NCBI GenBank assembly: GCA_015179045.1
Contig: WHUZ01000071.1
Location: 1-64,000 of the forward strand
Reading direction: 5' to 3'
Length of the DNA: 64,000 bases
DNA from: Kalaharituber pfeilii
Taxonomy: Eukaryota > Ascomycota > Pezizomycetes > Pezizales > Pezizaceae
A program made the translations under genes and the position numbers. Each line of letters starts with the position of its first letter. Position 1 is the first letter of the stretch. Under the pieces are notes generated by a model. The model had not been told where the DNA came from. It did no database searches and was given only the letters and a program-made list of their open reading frames with translations. Below are positions 45,660-57,805 of the stretch, one piece after another.

Positions 45660-47644
45660 GTAGGTAGATAAGTAGGTAGGTTAGATACCTGGCGTTATTG
45701 TCGGAATGAAACGTTTGTTAGTAGGAGACAGGGAAGAATGGAATGGGGTAAAAGATTGTTTTGAGGCGGCTTGATAGGGGTTATGATAGGGATTGAGGGT
45801 ACAGTTTTTTTTGTTTTTTTTTTTCGATTGTAAGTTTGCGTTCTATATGCTTTTGTTTTTCTTGGTCCCGACATTCGATTCGGTGTATGTATGTATGTGT
45901 ATGTATGGTATTTTTTTTTCATTTTTTTTTTTTTTTTTCATCGCAGTTTATTATTACTGGCTAGTTATATACAAAACAGCTTACATACAGAGAAGTTTGT
46001 GTTTTCTCCTGGGTACGAGGAAGAAATTTTTTTTTTTTTTTTTGTTTCTGTAATCTAAATGACAGGGAACTCGACTTAAAAAAAAAAAAGCGATAGATTT
46101 ATGAGTGTGTATTTGGTGTGCGTTGTAATATGGGATTTGTGAGGTTATCATTCATACATCGGTATCATATAAAACTTTTTTTTCCCCTACATGCCATGAT
46201 TTTTTGCTATGTGACCTGTATGTGACAAGGTATGTTCATGATACAGCACTTCACGTTTAAACAAATTTGGATCAAACGGATTCAGGGTAATGTTGTCATA
46301 AAACCTCCCCCACTGCCCCCTTCCCTTTTCCACAACGTCGACCTCATTGAGAGAACTACCACTTACTTACTTAATTTATTTTAAGCATTCTCTCCCCACC
46401 AAGTTGATATTGTTCAGAATTCCAATGGGGCTTCGAGGGGTGAAAAATGAATGATTTTATATACATACGTTTTACCTGAGACGGTTCACCACGTAATATG
46501 ATAGTACCCGAGTACATGTTTGAATGGCTCATTTCTAAGCTTTATGTGACTACTGAAATTCAATATAGGAAGGATGTCTAATATCTACGGCCATAAGACT
46601 GAAGATAACCGAAAGGTATTCCGTTCTGCACACCTAAGGCCAAGCTAGTACTAGTGGTGAAGTGGTCAGATTGCAAACATATCTACATCACACCTGTGCC
46701 CCAGAAAAATGAATGGTAGCATGATCATCAAAGCTCTAGATCCCTTTGATTCGTGCCTAGAGATCCCTTTTATTTTTGGATTGTCACAAACTTTACTCAC
46801 TCTCTTTTTGTACTATGATAGTACATCATTTAACGAAACTGCTCTATACCCAACTTAGGTTTCTTGGCATCCATGACTTCCACTTCAGATACGCATCCTG
46901 TAGAATACTCGTGCGGCAGCAACCCTCGCCTTCAGTCCCCTACCAAGCCCCTAGTCGCCTTGCTGTAATTTACCATCAGCGAAAAATCAAAACAATGAAT
47001 TTCCCCGGTCCCAACTTCCAATTGATCATCGCTAGAATTTCTAATTCCCAAGAGATCATCGCTGGAGCCGGAGCATTACAGTCCATCTTATTTACTTCTA
47101 AGATGCTGGGTTCGCTTTTGAATCCTAGTGCTGATCACGCAGTCCTCAGTGTCCCATTATTGCATGTGCGTTACAGTACTGTAGGGGACCTATCTATATA
47201 TTGGCGGGTGCGTTACAGTGACCACACAAATGCACAGGTAAACGACATGCATATGCGATTAGGTACTTGTATGCAGCTAAACCTGCCTTGTTACTATTCA
47301 TACTGCTCAGCCGCGGTCGAAATTTGAATCCCAATTATGATGGTCACTCCTCCGCATGAAGACAAACTCAGTGATTTCCGCAGAAATAATTATCCAGGAG
47401 TCTCCTCACGCTGTATCCGAAATATCTTCGTGCTGTACTTACCTTTCAAAACGAGCTTTTATACAGAAACTCCCAGCTTCAGACTGAAGGAGTGTTGCCC
47501 TAACCCTTGACATACATCTTTAAGTACAGTAGCACTGCCCTGATATGCATATTAGATTATCAAATTCTCCTTTCATCTACCATATGCATCTACTATGTGA
47601 GACTGACAAAAGTACATAATGTAGGTTCCATCCTCATCACAGTC
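45660..47644. other. Intergenic region upstream of the NLR gene
   Basis: T-rich 3' flank of INCENP to about 46100, then ordinary sequence. A plus-strand open frame at 46776-47327 (with an internal ATG at 46995, MNFPGPNFQLIIAR) has no recognisable motif and I do not call it a gene, although small genes next to fungal NLRs can encode partner effectors. Confidence 0.45.
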
Positions 47645-50600
47645 ATGGAAGCAGCAGGCCTAGCCATTGGAATTGCCAGACTGGCCTTACAGCTGGCTGG
47701 AATCAGCCAAGAGTGGTCAAACATTTTTTCAGACATGAAGGAAATTGGCTATGCACAGGACTCTGTATCGCATGATCTCCGGGTGGAAGGGCTTCGACTT
47801 AAGGATTGGGAACGAGTCTGGGGCCTGCGCAACACCTCTAGCCAACAACATCAACACCCTGATCCTAACGACGAGCGGTATAGAATTGCAGTTGCTAGTC
47901 TAACAAGGATAGTTACTGTATTTGAAAAAATTGCTGAATTGCAAGCAAGATATCAAGGCGAACCAGAGAAAACCAGCAAGAGTGGGAAGCGATACAGTCT
48001 CAGATTTAAGCGTCTGTTCCCTAGGACTCAATCTAGATCTCCGAGTCCAGGCTGCCAGGTTCGCCCAGCTACGAGCCCTAGTCTTCAGTCTTCAATTATT
48101 TCTACTCTCAATTCTGGTGATCTCAGCCTTCCAAAGATTCTTGCCAATACAGAACTCGCCCCGAAGCTTGAAGAAGATATTTCTGCACTACATAGAGTTG
48201 CACAAAACATACAGCAATCAATGCCTACATTACGCAAGCTTCGTTGGGCAATCACTGACAAAACCAAGTGTGACGAGCTAGTAGGCCAGCTAAAAAAATA
48301 TATTGACCACCTCTACAATATATTGCCACTTAATGCTCCTATTCCATGTCAGTCGAAATCAGTGAGTTTATCCTTTGACATCCCCTTCAACCTTCCTGAT
48401 ATTCGACGGAATTCCTATTTTGTTGGAAGAGAGGGCCTTCTTGAGCAGCTAAAGCGAGAGATAGAGGTAAAGGAGGATGCGGCCGTAATGGATATCACAC
48501 AAGTAGTGCTTCATGGGATGGGTGGTATTGGGAAGACACAGCTTGCATTGGAATATGTTTACCGTCATTCTGGAAACTACTCATCTATGTTCTGGATTAA
48601 TGCAGCTAGCGAACAGACTACAAGGATTACTTTCACTCACATTATGCAGCAGCTCATCAAGCATCATGCTAGCCTCTCAGACGAGCCAGACTATGCACAC
48701 ATTGGCCGACTACTGGGCATGGCTGGCAAACTTGATTCAACAGGAATGTTTATTGTACAGCAATCAAGCGAAGAGCAACATGTTGTCAATGCTGTGAAAG
48801 AATGGTTAACTGCAAAGGACAACACCAAATGGCTACTTGTATTTGACAATTTGGATGATCTGGAGTCTTTTGACATCAATGACTATATTCCAACTTCAGC
48901 TCATGGGACCGTGATTATTACCAGCAGACGGCGTGAGAGTATACAGGAACGAAGGTGGTTAGAGGTGCAGCAAATGAACAATAGTGAGGCAGAAGATTTA
49001 CTCTTTAAAAGCGCAAAGCTAGATTTTGAGATACTTCCTCCAGATGGCAAGTGAAGCTCAGCCCACCGTGCCTCCTGGTATCGTTTAGACTGCTAATGCA
49101 AGGTATATAGAACACCAGCGTGAAAAAGAAGCTGCTGCAACTATTGTGCAAAAACTCGGATACCTGCCACTTGCTATAGCACAGGCTGGAGCATGTATTC
49201 ATATTCGGGACTATCTGTTCAGCCGTTATCTTGAAGCGTATGAGACCAATTGTACTCACCTCTTGAGCAAGAAATGGAAAGTTGGAAAACATGATAGATC
49301 TGTCCTTGCTGCATGGGATCTGTCCTTCAATGCAATCCAAAACCAAAATCGCAATGCCGCAGAGTTATTGTTATTATGTGGGCTTCTTGACAATAATGAC
49401 ATTTGCGAGGAGATGCTGTGGCGAGGAATGAATTTACCAAAGGATGGTATGTACAACTATTTTTAACCGTATGGCTAATGATGGCAATGTATAATGGTCT
49501 TACTCACATCCTGTTACAGATACAAGCTTGGAAGATTCAATCCAGATACTGCTCTCATACTCGATGGCGAAGCGGAAGGATAGAGGTGATAGTTTTAACA
49601 TCCACCCACTAGTTCATATATGGGCTCAATGGAAACTGGAGATGGAGCCTGAAAGACGTAGCAAGAAAGTGACTGAAGCATTACATACTGTTGCATCTGC
49701 AATTTTTATTCCTGCAAGCAGAAGGCGCAAAGTGGAAGACTGGGTTTTTGAGCGGCGAATTCTACCGCATATTTTTGCTGTAGAAAGGCACATAAAGTTC
49801 CTGAAAATGGAGAATAAGCAGATACTGACAGCAGTAAACTGTCTGTCTACAGTTTATTATCGACAAGGCTATTTTAGGAAGGCCGAAGAGTTGTGTAAGG
49901 TTGTATTGGTTGGATTCGAGGAGTCACTAGGTGTCGACCATCCAGACACTCTTGGTATGGTCTACAACATGGGAATGATGTTTTCACGGCAAGGACAACA
50001 TAGCAAAGCATTAGAGTTATTTGAACGAGCATTGACTGGAAGAGAAAAGTCACAGGGTGCAGATCACCCAAGTACTCTTTCAACGGTCCATATCATTGGA
50101 ATAGTACTTTTCCAGGAAGGGGAATATAATAAGGCACTGGAGTTTTATGAACGAGCATTGGCTGGGAGAGAAGAGGCACTGGGTGCAGACCACTCAGATA
50201 CTCTTGGTACGGTCCACGGAATGGGAATGGTATTTTCTCAGCAAGGGAAACATAATAAGGCACTAGAGTTTTTTGAGCGAGCATTGGCTGGATATGGAAA
50301 GGTACTGGGTGCAAACCACCCACACACTCTTGGTACAGTTCACAACATGGGAATGGTATTTCGTCAGCAAGGGCAATATAACAGGGCACTAGAGTTTTAT
50401 AAACGGGCATTGGCTGGGAGAGAAAAGGCACTGGGTGCAGACCACCCAGACACTCTTGCTACAATCCATGGTATGGGAACAATATATCATCAGCAAGGAC
50501 AATATAACAAGGCATTAGAGCTCTATGAACGAGTATTGGTTGGGTATGAAAAAGCACTGGGTGTAGATCACCTAGCTACTCTTTCTATTGTCAACAGCAT

Positions 50601-50820
50601 GGGGGTGGTATTTCATCAACAAGGGCAGCATAACAGGGCACTAGAGTTTTATGAGCGAGCATTGGTTGGGAGAGAGAAGGCACTGCCTGCAGACCATCCA
50701 GACATCCTTCTGATTGTCAGAAACATGGCCAATTCATTTGAAGCAATCGGACAGTCCGACAAGGCGCGGGAGTTGCAGGAGCGAGCATCTAGAGGGAGTT
50801 CCGCTAATGCTCCCATGTAA
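47645..50820 (+). CDS. NLR-like receptor: HeLo-like, NB-ARC, TPR repeats
   Basis: STAND NTPase of fungal NLR type, likely a self/non-self sensor whose N-terminal domain triggers a death response. Exons 47645-49050, 49103-49446 and 49520-50820 give 1016 aa. Residues 1-65 (GLAIGIARLALQLAGI...LRLKDWERVWGL) resemble the HeLo domain of HET-S-type proteins. NB-ARC: P-loop GMGGIGKTQLA at about 290, Walker B WLLVFDNLDD at about 396, GTVIITSRR sensor, and LGYLPLAIAQAG (GxP motif) after intron 1. Seven TPR units of exactly 42 residues (kinesin-light-chain/NPHP3 style, ALGADHPDTL...HNKALEFFERALAG) fill the C-terminus and are near-identical in DNA. Upstream frame is open without ATG, so Met at 47645 is the start. 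All motifs look intact, so probably functional. Confidence 0.88.
49925..50790 (+). repeat. 126-bp tandem repeats encoding TPR units
   Basis: Units recur exactly every 126 bases, with the marker CTGGGTGCAGACCACCC near 50178, 50304, 50430, 50556 and 50682 and more diverged versions upstream. High DNA similarity between neighbours implies recent duplication or gene conversion within the array. Confidence 0.9.
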
Positions 50821-53020
50821 GATACATGCACGAGGTTGTAATGCTATAAACAGGTGCCAGTGTTTGGAAAATAGGTGTTTTGGACGGTGACTGATTACGA
50901 AGACTTCTGTAATTAAATTGTACATAAAAAGTTCAAAGCCTGCTTACTAGTTAGTAACGTTTGTATTCTACCTGGATATTTGACACTTCTGGAGGCCACA
51001 ACACATGCTTTCCCGTGGATTTTCAAATGGCAGAGTTGAGAAATTGTAGCTGTAGCATCGAAGAATATATAGTAAAGTTTCGATATTCCGCAACATAATT
51101 TTTGCAAATTGGGGTGGGGGGCATGAATAGTGAGTGTCCTTTGGGCATATATACCAAATTAGGTAAATGGTTACCTCTGAAAACAGCGGCTACTCGGTGT
51201 GGTAACCAGACTACGGCGTGGTGCTGTTCGGCTACACATCGCGCAGGATGGCATCCTGTCTGTACTCCTGCAGAGCGCAACATTCACCGCTGTGAATGTT
51301 CTATATTCTCCGAACCCGCCTACCTACAATCTACATGCTTTTTTCTAAAAGAAGTACGCCCCCTCTCGCTTAGGAATTCACCGCCCAACTAAGTCATCAA
51401 CACATGTTATAGAACTCGTCCGTCTGAAGCCCCACGCACTCGAGTATCAGCAAGTTTAAGCCCTCGTGTACCTCCAAGTCCACAGAATTTTGGCACAACG
51501 TTGTCCAAAAGCATGCTCCCTCCTTCTTCTCCTTCTCCTTCTCCTTCTCCTCCTCCTGGCTTTTTTTTTTTTTTTTTTTTTCCCCGAGGAACACAACTCC
51601 TTCCTTTGGAATTCGCATCCAGCTCAGCCAGGTATATATTCCTCCGCCGGCCATATTTATATGCCTGACCCGTCTACAGCCGCTGTGCACCCGTACCCCA
51701 TATACTCACAGTCAAAGCCCCCGTGTACGCACCAATTCATCACAAAAAAGATGGGTATAAACCTTAGAGGGTATAGAAAATTGATATACTGCCAGACGAA
51801 ACAAAAAAACTTTATATACAACAAAAGCACATGGCAGTAGTCGAATTATCAAGGAAAATCCCATGTTATCGTAGCAGCTGTTGATGGGGCTGTCTGAGAG
51901 GTGATTTGGGGGTGCAATTGAGAGGTGGTGGGATGGACGGGTTGTGAGATGCTGCTAGAGCGGAGGGACTTAAAATGCTGCTGCGGCTACGAGAGACATG
52001 GTACTGGGGCTGCTGAAGGCGCTGGTGGAGGAGGGTGGAGGGGGTTGGGATTGCCAGTTCATAAGCATATTTTCCTTTACTTTCGTGAACTAACCTGCGC
52101 CTTGATTGAAGTGCTGTTACTAGTATCTCCAGAGATGGAAATAAAAACAAGTGCCATGGAGAGGTGAAGAATTTGAGCAGCCCCGGTTCGATTCTCACCT
52201 CGAGCTCAGGAAGATGTGTTTATCCGGTATCTTATATCAATAAAGATGCTCTGGTTCCAGCCAATGATCAAATTGGGATTTGGGAACTGGGATAATTTTT
52301 CGTTTCCTATTTTTTATTTTTATTCTTTATTGTTATATTACAGCGTGGAGGCAGTTCCGACATACTGTACCGCCGCTGTCAGCTGCTGCACGAGTATATA
52401 CAGGATTGCGACTGGGTAGGAAATCCGGTGACGAGGTGGCCGCGATACCCACATATGTGAGAAAAAAAAGATCAATATGCTACTGGCGTCTTTTACATTT
52501 TTTACCAGATGATTGGGGACGAAAGCAGCTTGAGTCCTTGGCTCCCTAACAGAGCTCCTCGGCAAGTTGAGCTCGCTCCTGGAGCATATACTGGAATGTA
52601 AAACAGGTAGATACATATGTAAGTGGTTTGGTTTTGCACTGATCTTGGGGCGTGCGGCTTGATGTTCGCTGAGAAGAATCGACCAAAGTGATATTGGGAA
52701 CGGGGGAGTGGTGCATGTTACCGATACTTGGAAAGAGGTGGAGGTGGAGGTGGAGGTGGAGGATCACGAAATAAGGGGACATCGATCCATTGGTCGATCC
52801 TATATACCATGAATTGGGAAGAGAGAGGGTAATTTGATGAGATACACGAGCGACTGCAGCGTGGTGCAGCAGAGTTACAGCTAACTCGTGACGCCATCAC
52901 AGACCTTTCGCATTCTGAAACATTGAAATATTGGTCAACTTAAATCGGTTTAAACATCCGACAGTATCATTATTGTATATTCGCATGGGGAGCACACGGT
53001 ATAGCACATGCCATCCATCT
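50821..53020. other. Intergenic region between convergent genes
   Basis: Lies between the 3' ends of the NLR gene and the minus-strand dehydrogenase gene. Contains an imperfect CTCCTT tract and T22 (51520-51582) and a GGAGGT/GGTGGA repeat (52736-52762). A TTCGA-containing segment at 52180-52200 was checked and is not a tRNA. No gene is supported. Confidence 0.5.
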
Positions 53021-54633
53021 TTACAAAAATGTGCCCATGAACGCTATACCTAGAGCCACGACCGTAAAACCCCAATTTCCCTTTCTGAGCCACGCATCAT
53101 TCTCACCACTAGCCTCGTCCCCATCATCTTCTTCGTTCTCGTCCCCATCTTGAAGCGGTGCGCCACTCCTATTACCCGTCGTCCACAACATAAATATCTC
53201 CCCCGTTGCATCCGACCCCATCCATACCCTACCAGCCGAATCCACCACCACCCCAACAGGTCTGAAGCATCCTTTTTGGCGACATCGCATCGTATCCCTA
53301 TTCCACATAATATCGTAGTAATTCTTTCTCTCCGTCAGCCCTGCAACGGGTTGGCGTGTCTGCGCATCGAATGGGATTTTCGACAACTTATATCCAGTTG
53401 GGAGGTCTCTGTTCCAGCTCCCGTGGAATGTCACCCAAAGGCCGCCATCGCCACCAGCCTCAGGGTTCCCACTGAAATAGTCGAATTTACAGTCCAAGGG
53501 CGCCATATGTGCCTGGAATGTTAACCTTGGCGCAATAAACTGATTTTGATCATTGCAGTCTTTGTCGTCAGGTTTGCTCTCCCCTCCAACAGTGGACTGA
53601 TCGACCATAATCTGGTTTCCGGTCTGAAGTCCGGAATTGTCCGGAAGGCTAGCGACGTCCCATACGGCTACGCAATAAGGATAACCGTAGTTTTGCCCGA
53701 CGAAGTCTTGCACAGCAAGCGTCTCGTTGACGTAACCATGAAAGTTCAACTCTTCACCTGGGTTGTCCTGGTGTACATCCTGTCCCTCTCTCCTGAGCAT
53801 GTCAATGCTGTTCTCGACACTCCAGATCCCGCCCCCAACGGAGTCGACGACGACACCGACGGAGTTGCGTAAGCCCCATCCGAGTACGCGGCCGTCACTG
53901 GGATAATCAAAGGGCTGCGTGATCGGTTCTGTGAGGTCAAACATCTTTATTGCACTGCGACCGGTTGTGATGTCTGCGGCGCCCGGGTCGATGTTGGCTT
54001 CAGAGCCAGCGGAGATGAGGAGGTAATTTTCATGGATGTAAAGTGTGCGAGAGGTGTGGCCTGAATTGTCCATGTTTGTGACGATAATAGTTGAGCTGGA
54101 TACGATGGAGCGGGTGGAGGGGTCATACTGATATGCATAGACATCGTTGCGCGAGGAGACGTAACTTGCAAGGGGTATTTCATCAACGAACTGTCTTATA
54201 TATTGATTGATGATGTTTTAGCAGCAGTCAAACTTACAGTGTAGTCCCATTGTGCGAGAGTGCAATCCCATGGTTTAACTGTAATTCCCTCATCTGTAAA
54301 CCATCTCATCCAAAGAACAATCTCAATTCCAGAGAATTCGAGCCCTACATTTTCATCCGCTACCACAGTTTTCTTCTCAACCAAACAAGCAGCCACGTTG
54401 TCTGCTGCTTCAATCTCATATGACACCACTCCGATACCTCTATCCAGCACCAATAAGTTCCCTTCTGTGTCCAAGACCATGCCCCGTGGCCCAGTGAGGT
54501 CATTTGCAACAAGTTGAGTGTTCCAACCATCGGCAAGTACAATTTCGACGGGATAGTCGTGCTGAAGGGTGCTGCAGCGGGCGCTCGCTCGCGAGAAGCA
54601 GAGGGTTAGTAGAAGGAGGAGTTTGAACAGCAT
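53021..54633 (-). CDS. Secreted PQQ-type sorbosone/pyranose dehydrogenase
   Basis: Member of the soluble quinoprotein glucose/sorbosone dehydrogenase family (beta-propeller; fungal members include PQQ-dependent pyranose dehydrogenases, CAZy AA12), expected to oxidise sugars outside the cell. Exons (minus) 54633-54238 and 54190-53021 give 521 aa; the intron is only 47 nt. Features: signal peptide MLFKLLLLLTLCFSRASA; DLTGPRGMVLDTEGNLLVLDRG (first blades); NSGHTSRTLYIH with the putative active-site His; GRVLGWGLRNSVGV; GGDGGLWVTFHGSWNR; and FRPVGVVVDSAGRVWMGSDATGEIF. The acidic tail followed by a hydrophobic C-terminus (WGFTVVALGIAFMGTFL) suggests a GPI anchor. No CBM1 or cytochrome domain is present. 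The fold is confident; the actual cofactor and substrate are inferred. Confidence 0.9.
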
Positions 54634-56973
54634 CTTGACGTAAAGAGTGAAGATACGACTACTCTAGCAGGAACTGGGATGTAGCATAAGATATATTCCA
54701 ATGCTATAGAAGTGAGTGCTTATAGCTATGCTATGATAAAAGAGCATGGGCTATGCCTGTTGCTTAGTAGGAAAAAGGGTAAAGAGAAATAAGCTACATT
54801 CACTGATGCGATGAATGCTCTCTTATATCTCCGGAGCCTGCAAGCGGAGCAATTTCAACTGAAGGGGCTTTCGAGGACGGATAAGGTGACTCCGCGGGGG
54901 TAGAGTTATAACACGAACAGTATCTTCGGTTGAGCGAGCACAGGTAAACAGTACGACATGATGAGCCAAGTGATTTTTGTATATATAGGTATCATACTGC
55001 AAGGTTTCCACGTCTCGTCGAACCTGCATGCCGGGGGTGGGGGAAGGGGAGCAGCTGCCACGATCCGGACAGCCAGATACCGTGTAGATTATAATATATA
55101 CAGCTGAGGGTTGGGAGGGCATTTGGGGATTGGAGATAGGTGAGATAGGTTGCGTGTGGGGCGGTGCCGATCCTGGCTAGTTAGAGAGAATCAAGGCAGT
55201 AGAAGCTGCAGAAGGCATGGGAAACGGAGAGGCGTCCGCACCGGGTTATGCCGCATTGTGAGTATTATACTGTACATGTGCTCTCAGTGTCGATTCCCAC
55301 TTGAGCCTCAATTTGTCGTTTCGTTGATGTGATTTTTTGATAGAGCAACAGGCCGTTGTATCAAATATATATACATCGCTGTATTGCTGATCCCGGACCC
55401 TTGTGTTTCCAGAAGTTCATTACTTACCTACTCCCGATCCCAAGTAAATGTGCCACCAGACACCACTCGCTACCGATGGAAGCACTACATAAATACATAA
55501 AACATGCTGTATCAAGGAAGACGGGAATTGGTATTGCATTTTGCAGACATACAAGTTATATCAATAGCTCTGTATCAATGGAACCAATACTTTATGTTGG
55601 TGCAGCCATAAGCCGTCATAACAAAATATTACATAAGCAACTATGCATTTGATAGCTCCTGCAGTCAGGTGACCGCGGTGAAGCAGAAACAGAAACGACT
55701 GATACAAAGTGGACGCAGAACTAGGCAAAAACGCGCAAACCATCACCGAAATCAGGCTAGAAATCAAACAAAGCGCGGAAAGCAAGATGGGCCAAGAGGA
55801 TAAACAGGTGGACGGGGCGAAGAGAATCTCGAATCACTAATTGGCAGACGCATGGTGCAATGATTTCTAGCACCATGGCGGTTGACCGTTATACCATTAT
55901 TGTGCATAAAAGAGATATTCAATGTAGACCAATATTCGTGATATGAACTTTTTGTTAAAATGCCGGATAAAATAATAAATAATAAATAACAATTAGCATG
56001 GTTCTCCATATAAACGTTTCTCCATGACAAACTCAACTTCAACTGGGTTGATTTAACTCTCGAATTTAACTTCTGATAATCTGAAAACACGACGCTTATG
56101 TAATCATAATGCTACATATGTCGACCCGCATACATCAATGTAGGTAAGTAAGATGCATGCTAAAAATAACAAGTATCGATTTGACTCCAATCGTGAGGAA
56201 AGTGGATGGGTAGCGCTGTACTGGATTGGGATATGGGACTTTTGGGGGGAGCGAGTGGTCTGTACCTCTAGACAATCATCTTACACTCCGTCGCTGAGCA
56301 ATATACAGAACGCTGAGTTTCTCTCACTCTCTGAAAGCCTTTCGACAGCACCAGGAGAGAACATAATTCCGCTGTGGTCTTCGGTCTCTACCACTGAATT
56401 ATCTACTGTATAAGTATATAACCAAATCCTTCCGGCCTCTCTTCAAGTGGAGGCGGTCCCATCTTCCATCAAAGTTCATCCGCTTACACCCCCTCTTAAT
56501 CAGCTATCGGTACTAGCTACAATCCCGTTACAATCATTCACAAACTATTCGTCCGTATTCTTGCTACCACTTCTCCATTTAGTCAAGCTCGTATACCAAA
56601 AACGCTTTCAATGCAGTCAACTTCGGTCCTACAACTGGTTTAGTTGGTAAGATTAATTCCAGTTGTGTACTGCTTGCTTGAGCCCATAGAGTGGTTTCTT
56701 ATGCCTCCATGCTTTTTCACCTATTTACGGTTGGATCTCTGACGTATATCTTCTTCTACAAAGGCCCATTTAGGTAACTGCCTCCAAATCATAAGCTCGG
56801 ACTTGCTGATCTCGCTTCAAGCCTATTTTAATCGCTACAATTCTTCTCTGCGTATATGTGCAAATGTGTTATGGACCAGCTGCCACTACCGTGCCGCCAT
56901 AGATATTATAGTTGCCATCGTCAAGATAAATTTATCCGAGGCACCAAACACTTTAGTTCCTGAACGCGATCTA
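54634..56973. other. Intergenic, AT-rich
   Basis: Promoter of the dehydrogenase (minus) and AT-rich spacer. Short frames such as 55764-56090 minus and 56803-57036 plus have no recognisable content; the latter runs into the left end of the mobile element. No gene called. Confidence 0.5.
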
Positions 56974-57805
56974 CAGTCACACCTTGTTATAACGGACTGC
57001 CTTAAACGACTATACTCCATACTTGACGACCCTTGACGGTTTTTGGAATTTATGATAGATACAAAAAAATTAGCTATACCGGAGCTCCAGTTAAACCGGA
57101 CCGGACAACAAACTATAGACTTTAAATTCAGATACATACAATCTAATTAGCTAAACCAGGTGAAGGCCAAAAATCATGAAGCCGCTTCTGTATACATGTA
57201 TTTTATGTGTACTGTGGTGGTGCTTTAATCCCTCTTGAGCCTGAAGTTCCATGTCTACTACATCTTGAATCGGGAACTGCCTTTGATTATGAGAGAAGGA
57301 TAGGATTGAAATTGGAGTGCTCTGAAAAAAGGGATTAATTGGTCTAGATGATCAATTGCTTCTGATAAAGTAGGCATTGTAACTGTTGATGTTACTGTAT
57401 TGGAGACAGGCTGATTGTGCAATTCTATTGGATTATCTTCAGTTCCAACTGTTGTAGCGATAGCCGGTATTCCTTCTTGAATAATTGATATGACTGGTGA
57501 TATACTTGGATCCTAATCATGCAATACTTGAATCCTCATCAAAAGCTAGTCATGCTTCTGTTGTAATCTCAATTTGTGGATCCCAGACACTTTTCTGGTT
57601 GATTGAATCTGTAGTATTCTCCAGATTAAACATACTAACAACGGAAATTTAGTTGCATGCTTCAAACTATCGAATGTTTTCCAATAAGCTCTTCTCCCCT
57701 CCACTCTTACCTCGCAACTCCTGCAAAATTTGTTACACCAGGCGCTAGGTTAAACTGGACAGTAAGTGCTGGAATTTTGCCGTCCGGTATAGCAAGGTGT
57801 GACTA
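56974..57805. mobile_element. Non-autonomous Tc1/mariner-like element
   Basis: The left end (from 56972, TA then CAGTCACACCTTGTTATAA) is the reverse complement of the right end (CTATACCGG-type sequence reaching GGTGTGACTA at 57805, then TA), with about 25 of the outer 30 bases matching. A TA dinucleotide flanks both sides, the Tc1/mariner/pogo target duplication. The 832-bp interior has no transposase-like frame, so it is a deletion derivative or MITE-like copy. Motifs like TTAAACYGGAC recur near both ends (about 57092 and 57752), possibly subterminal repeats. The several TIR mismatches imply age. Confidence 0.68.

Noticed and set aside
46776..47327. 183-codon frame just upstream of the NLR gene, considered as a partner effector
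   Set aside because: No HeLo, lipase, protease or prion-motif signature; composition is ambiguous.
47507..47644. N-terminal extension of the NLR reading frame
   Set aside because: Begins only with a TTG codon, and the HeLo-like domain starts cleanly at the ATG at 47645.
52170..52205. GGTTCGATTC segment resembling a tRNA T-loop (B box)
   Set aside because: Flanking bases cannot pair as a T-stem and there is no anticodon or acceptor arm at the right distance.
56803..57036. Plus-strand frame running into the left end of the mobile element
   Set aside because: No transposase motif (no DDE/DDD pattern or helix-turn-helix), and an overlapping minus-strand frame looks equally open.
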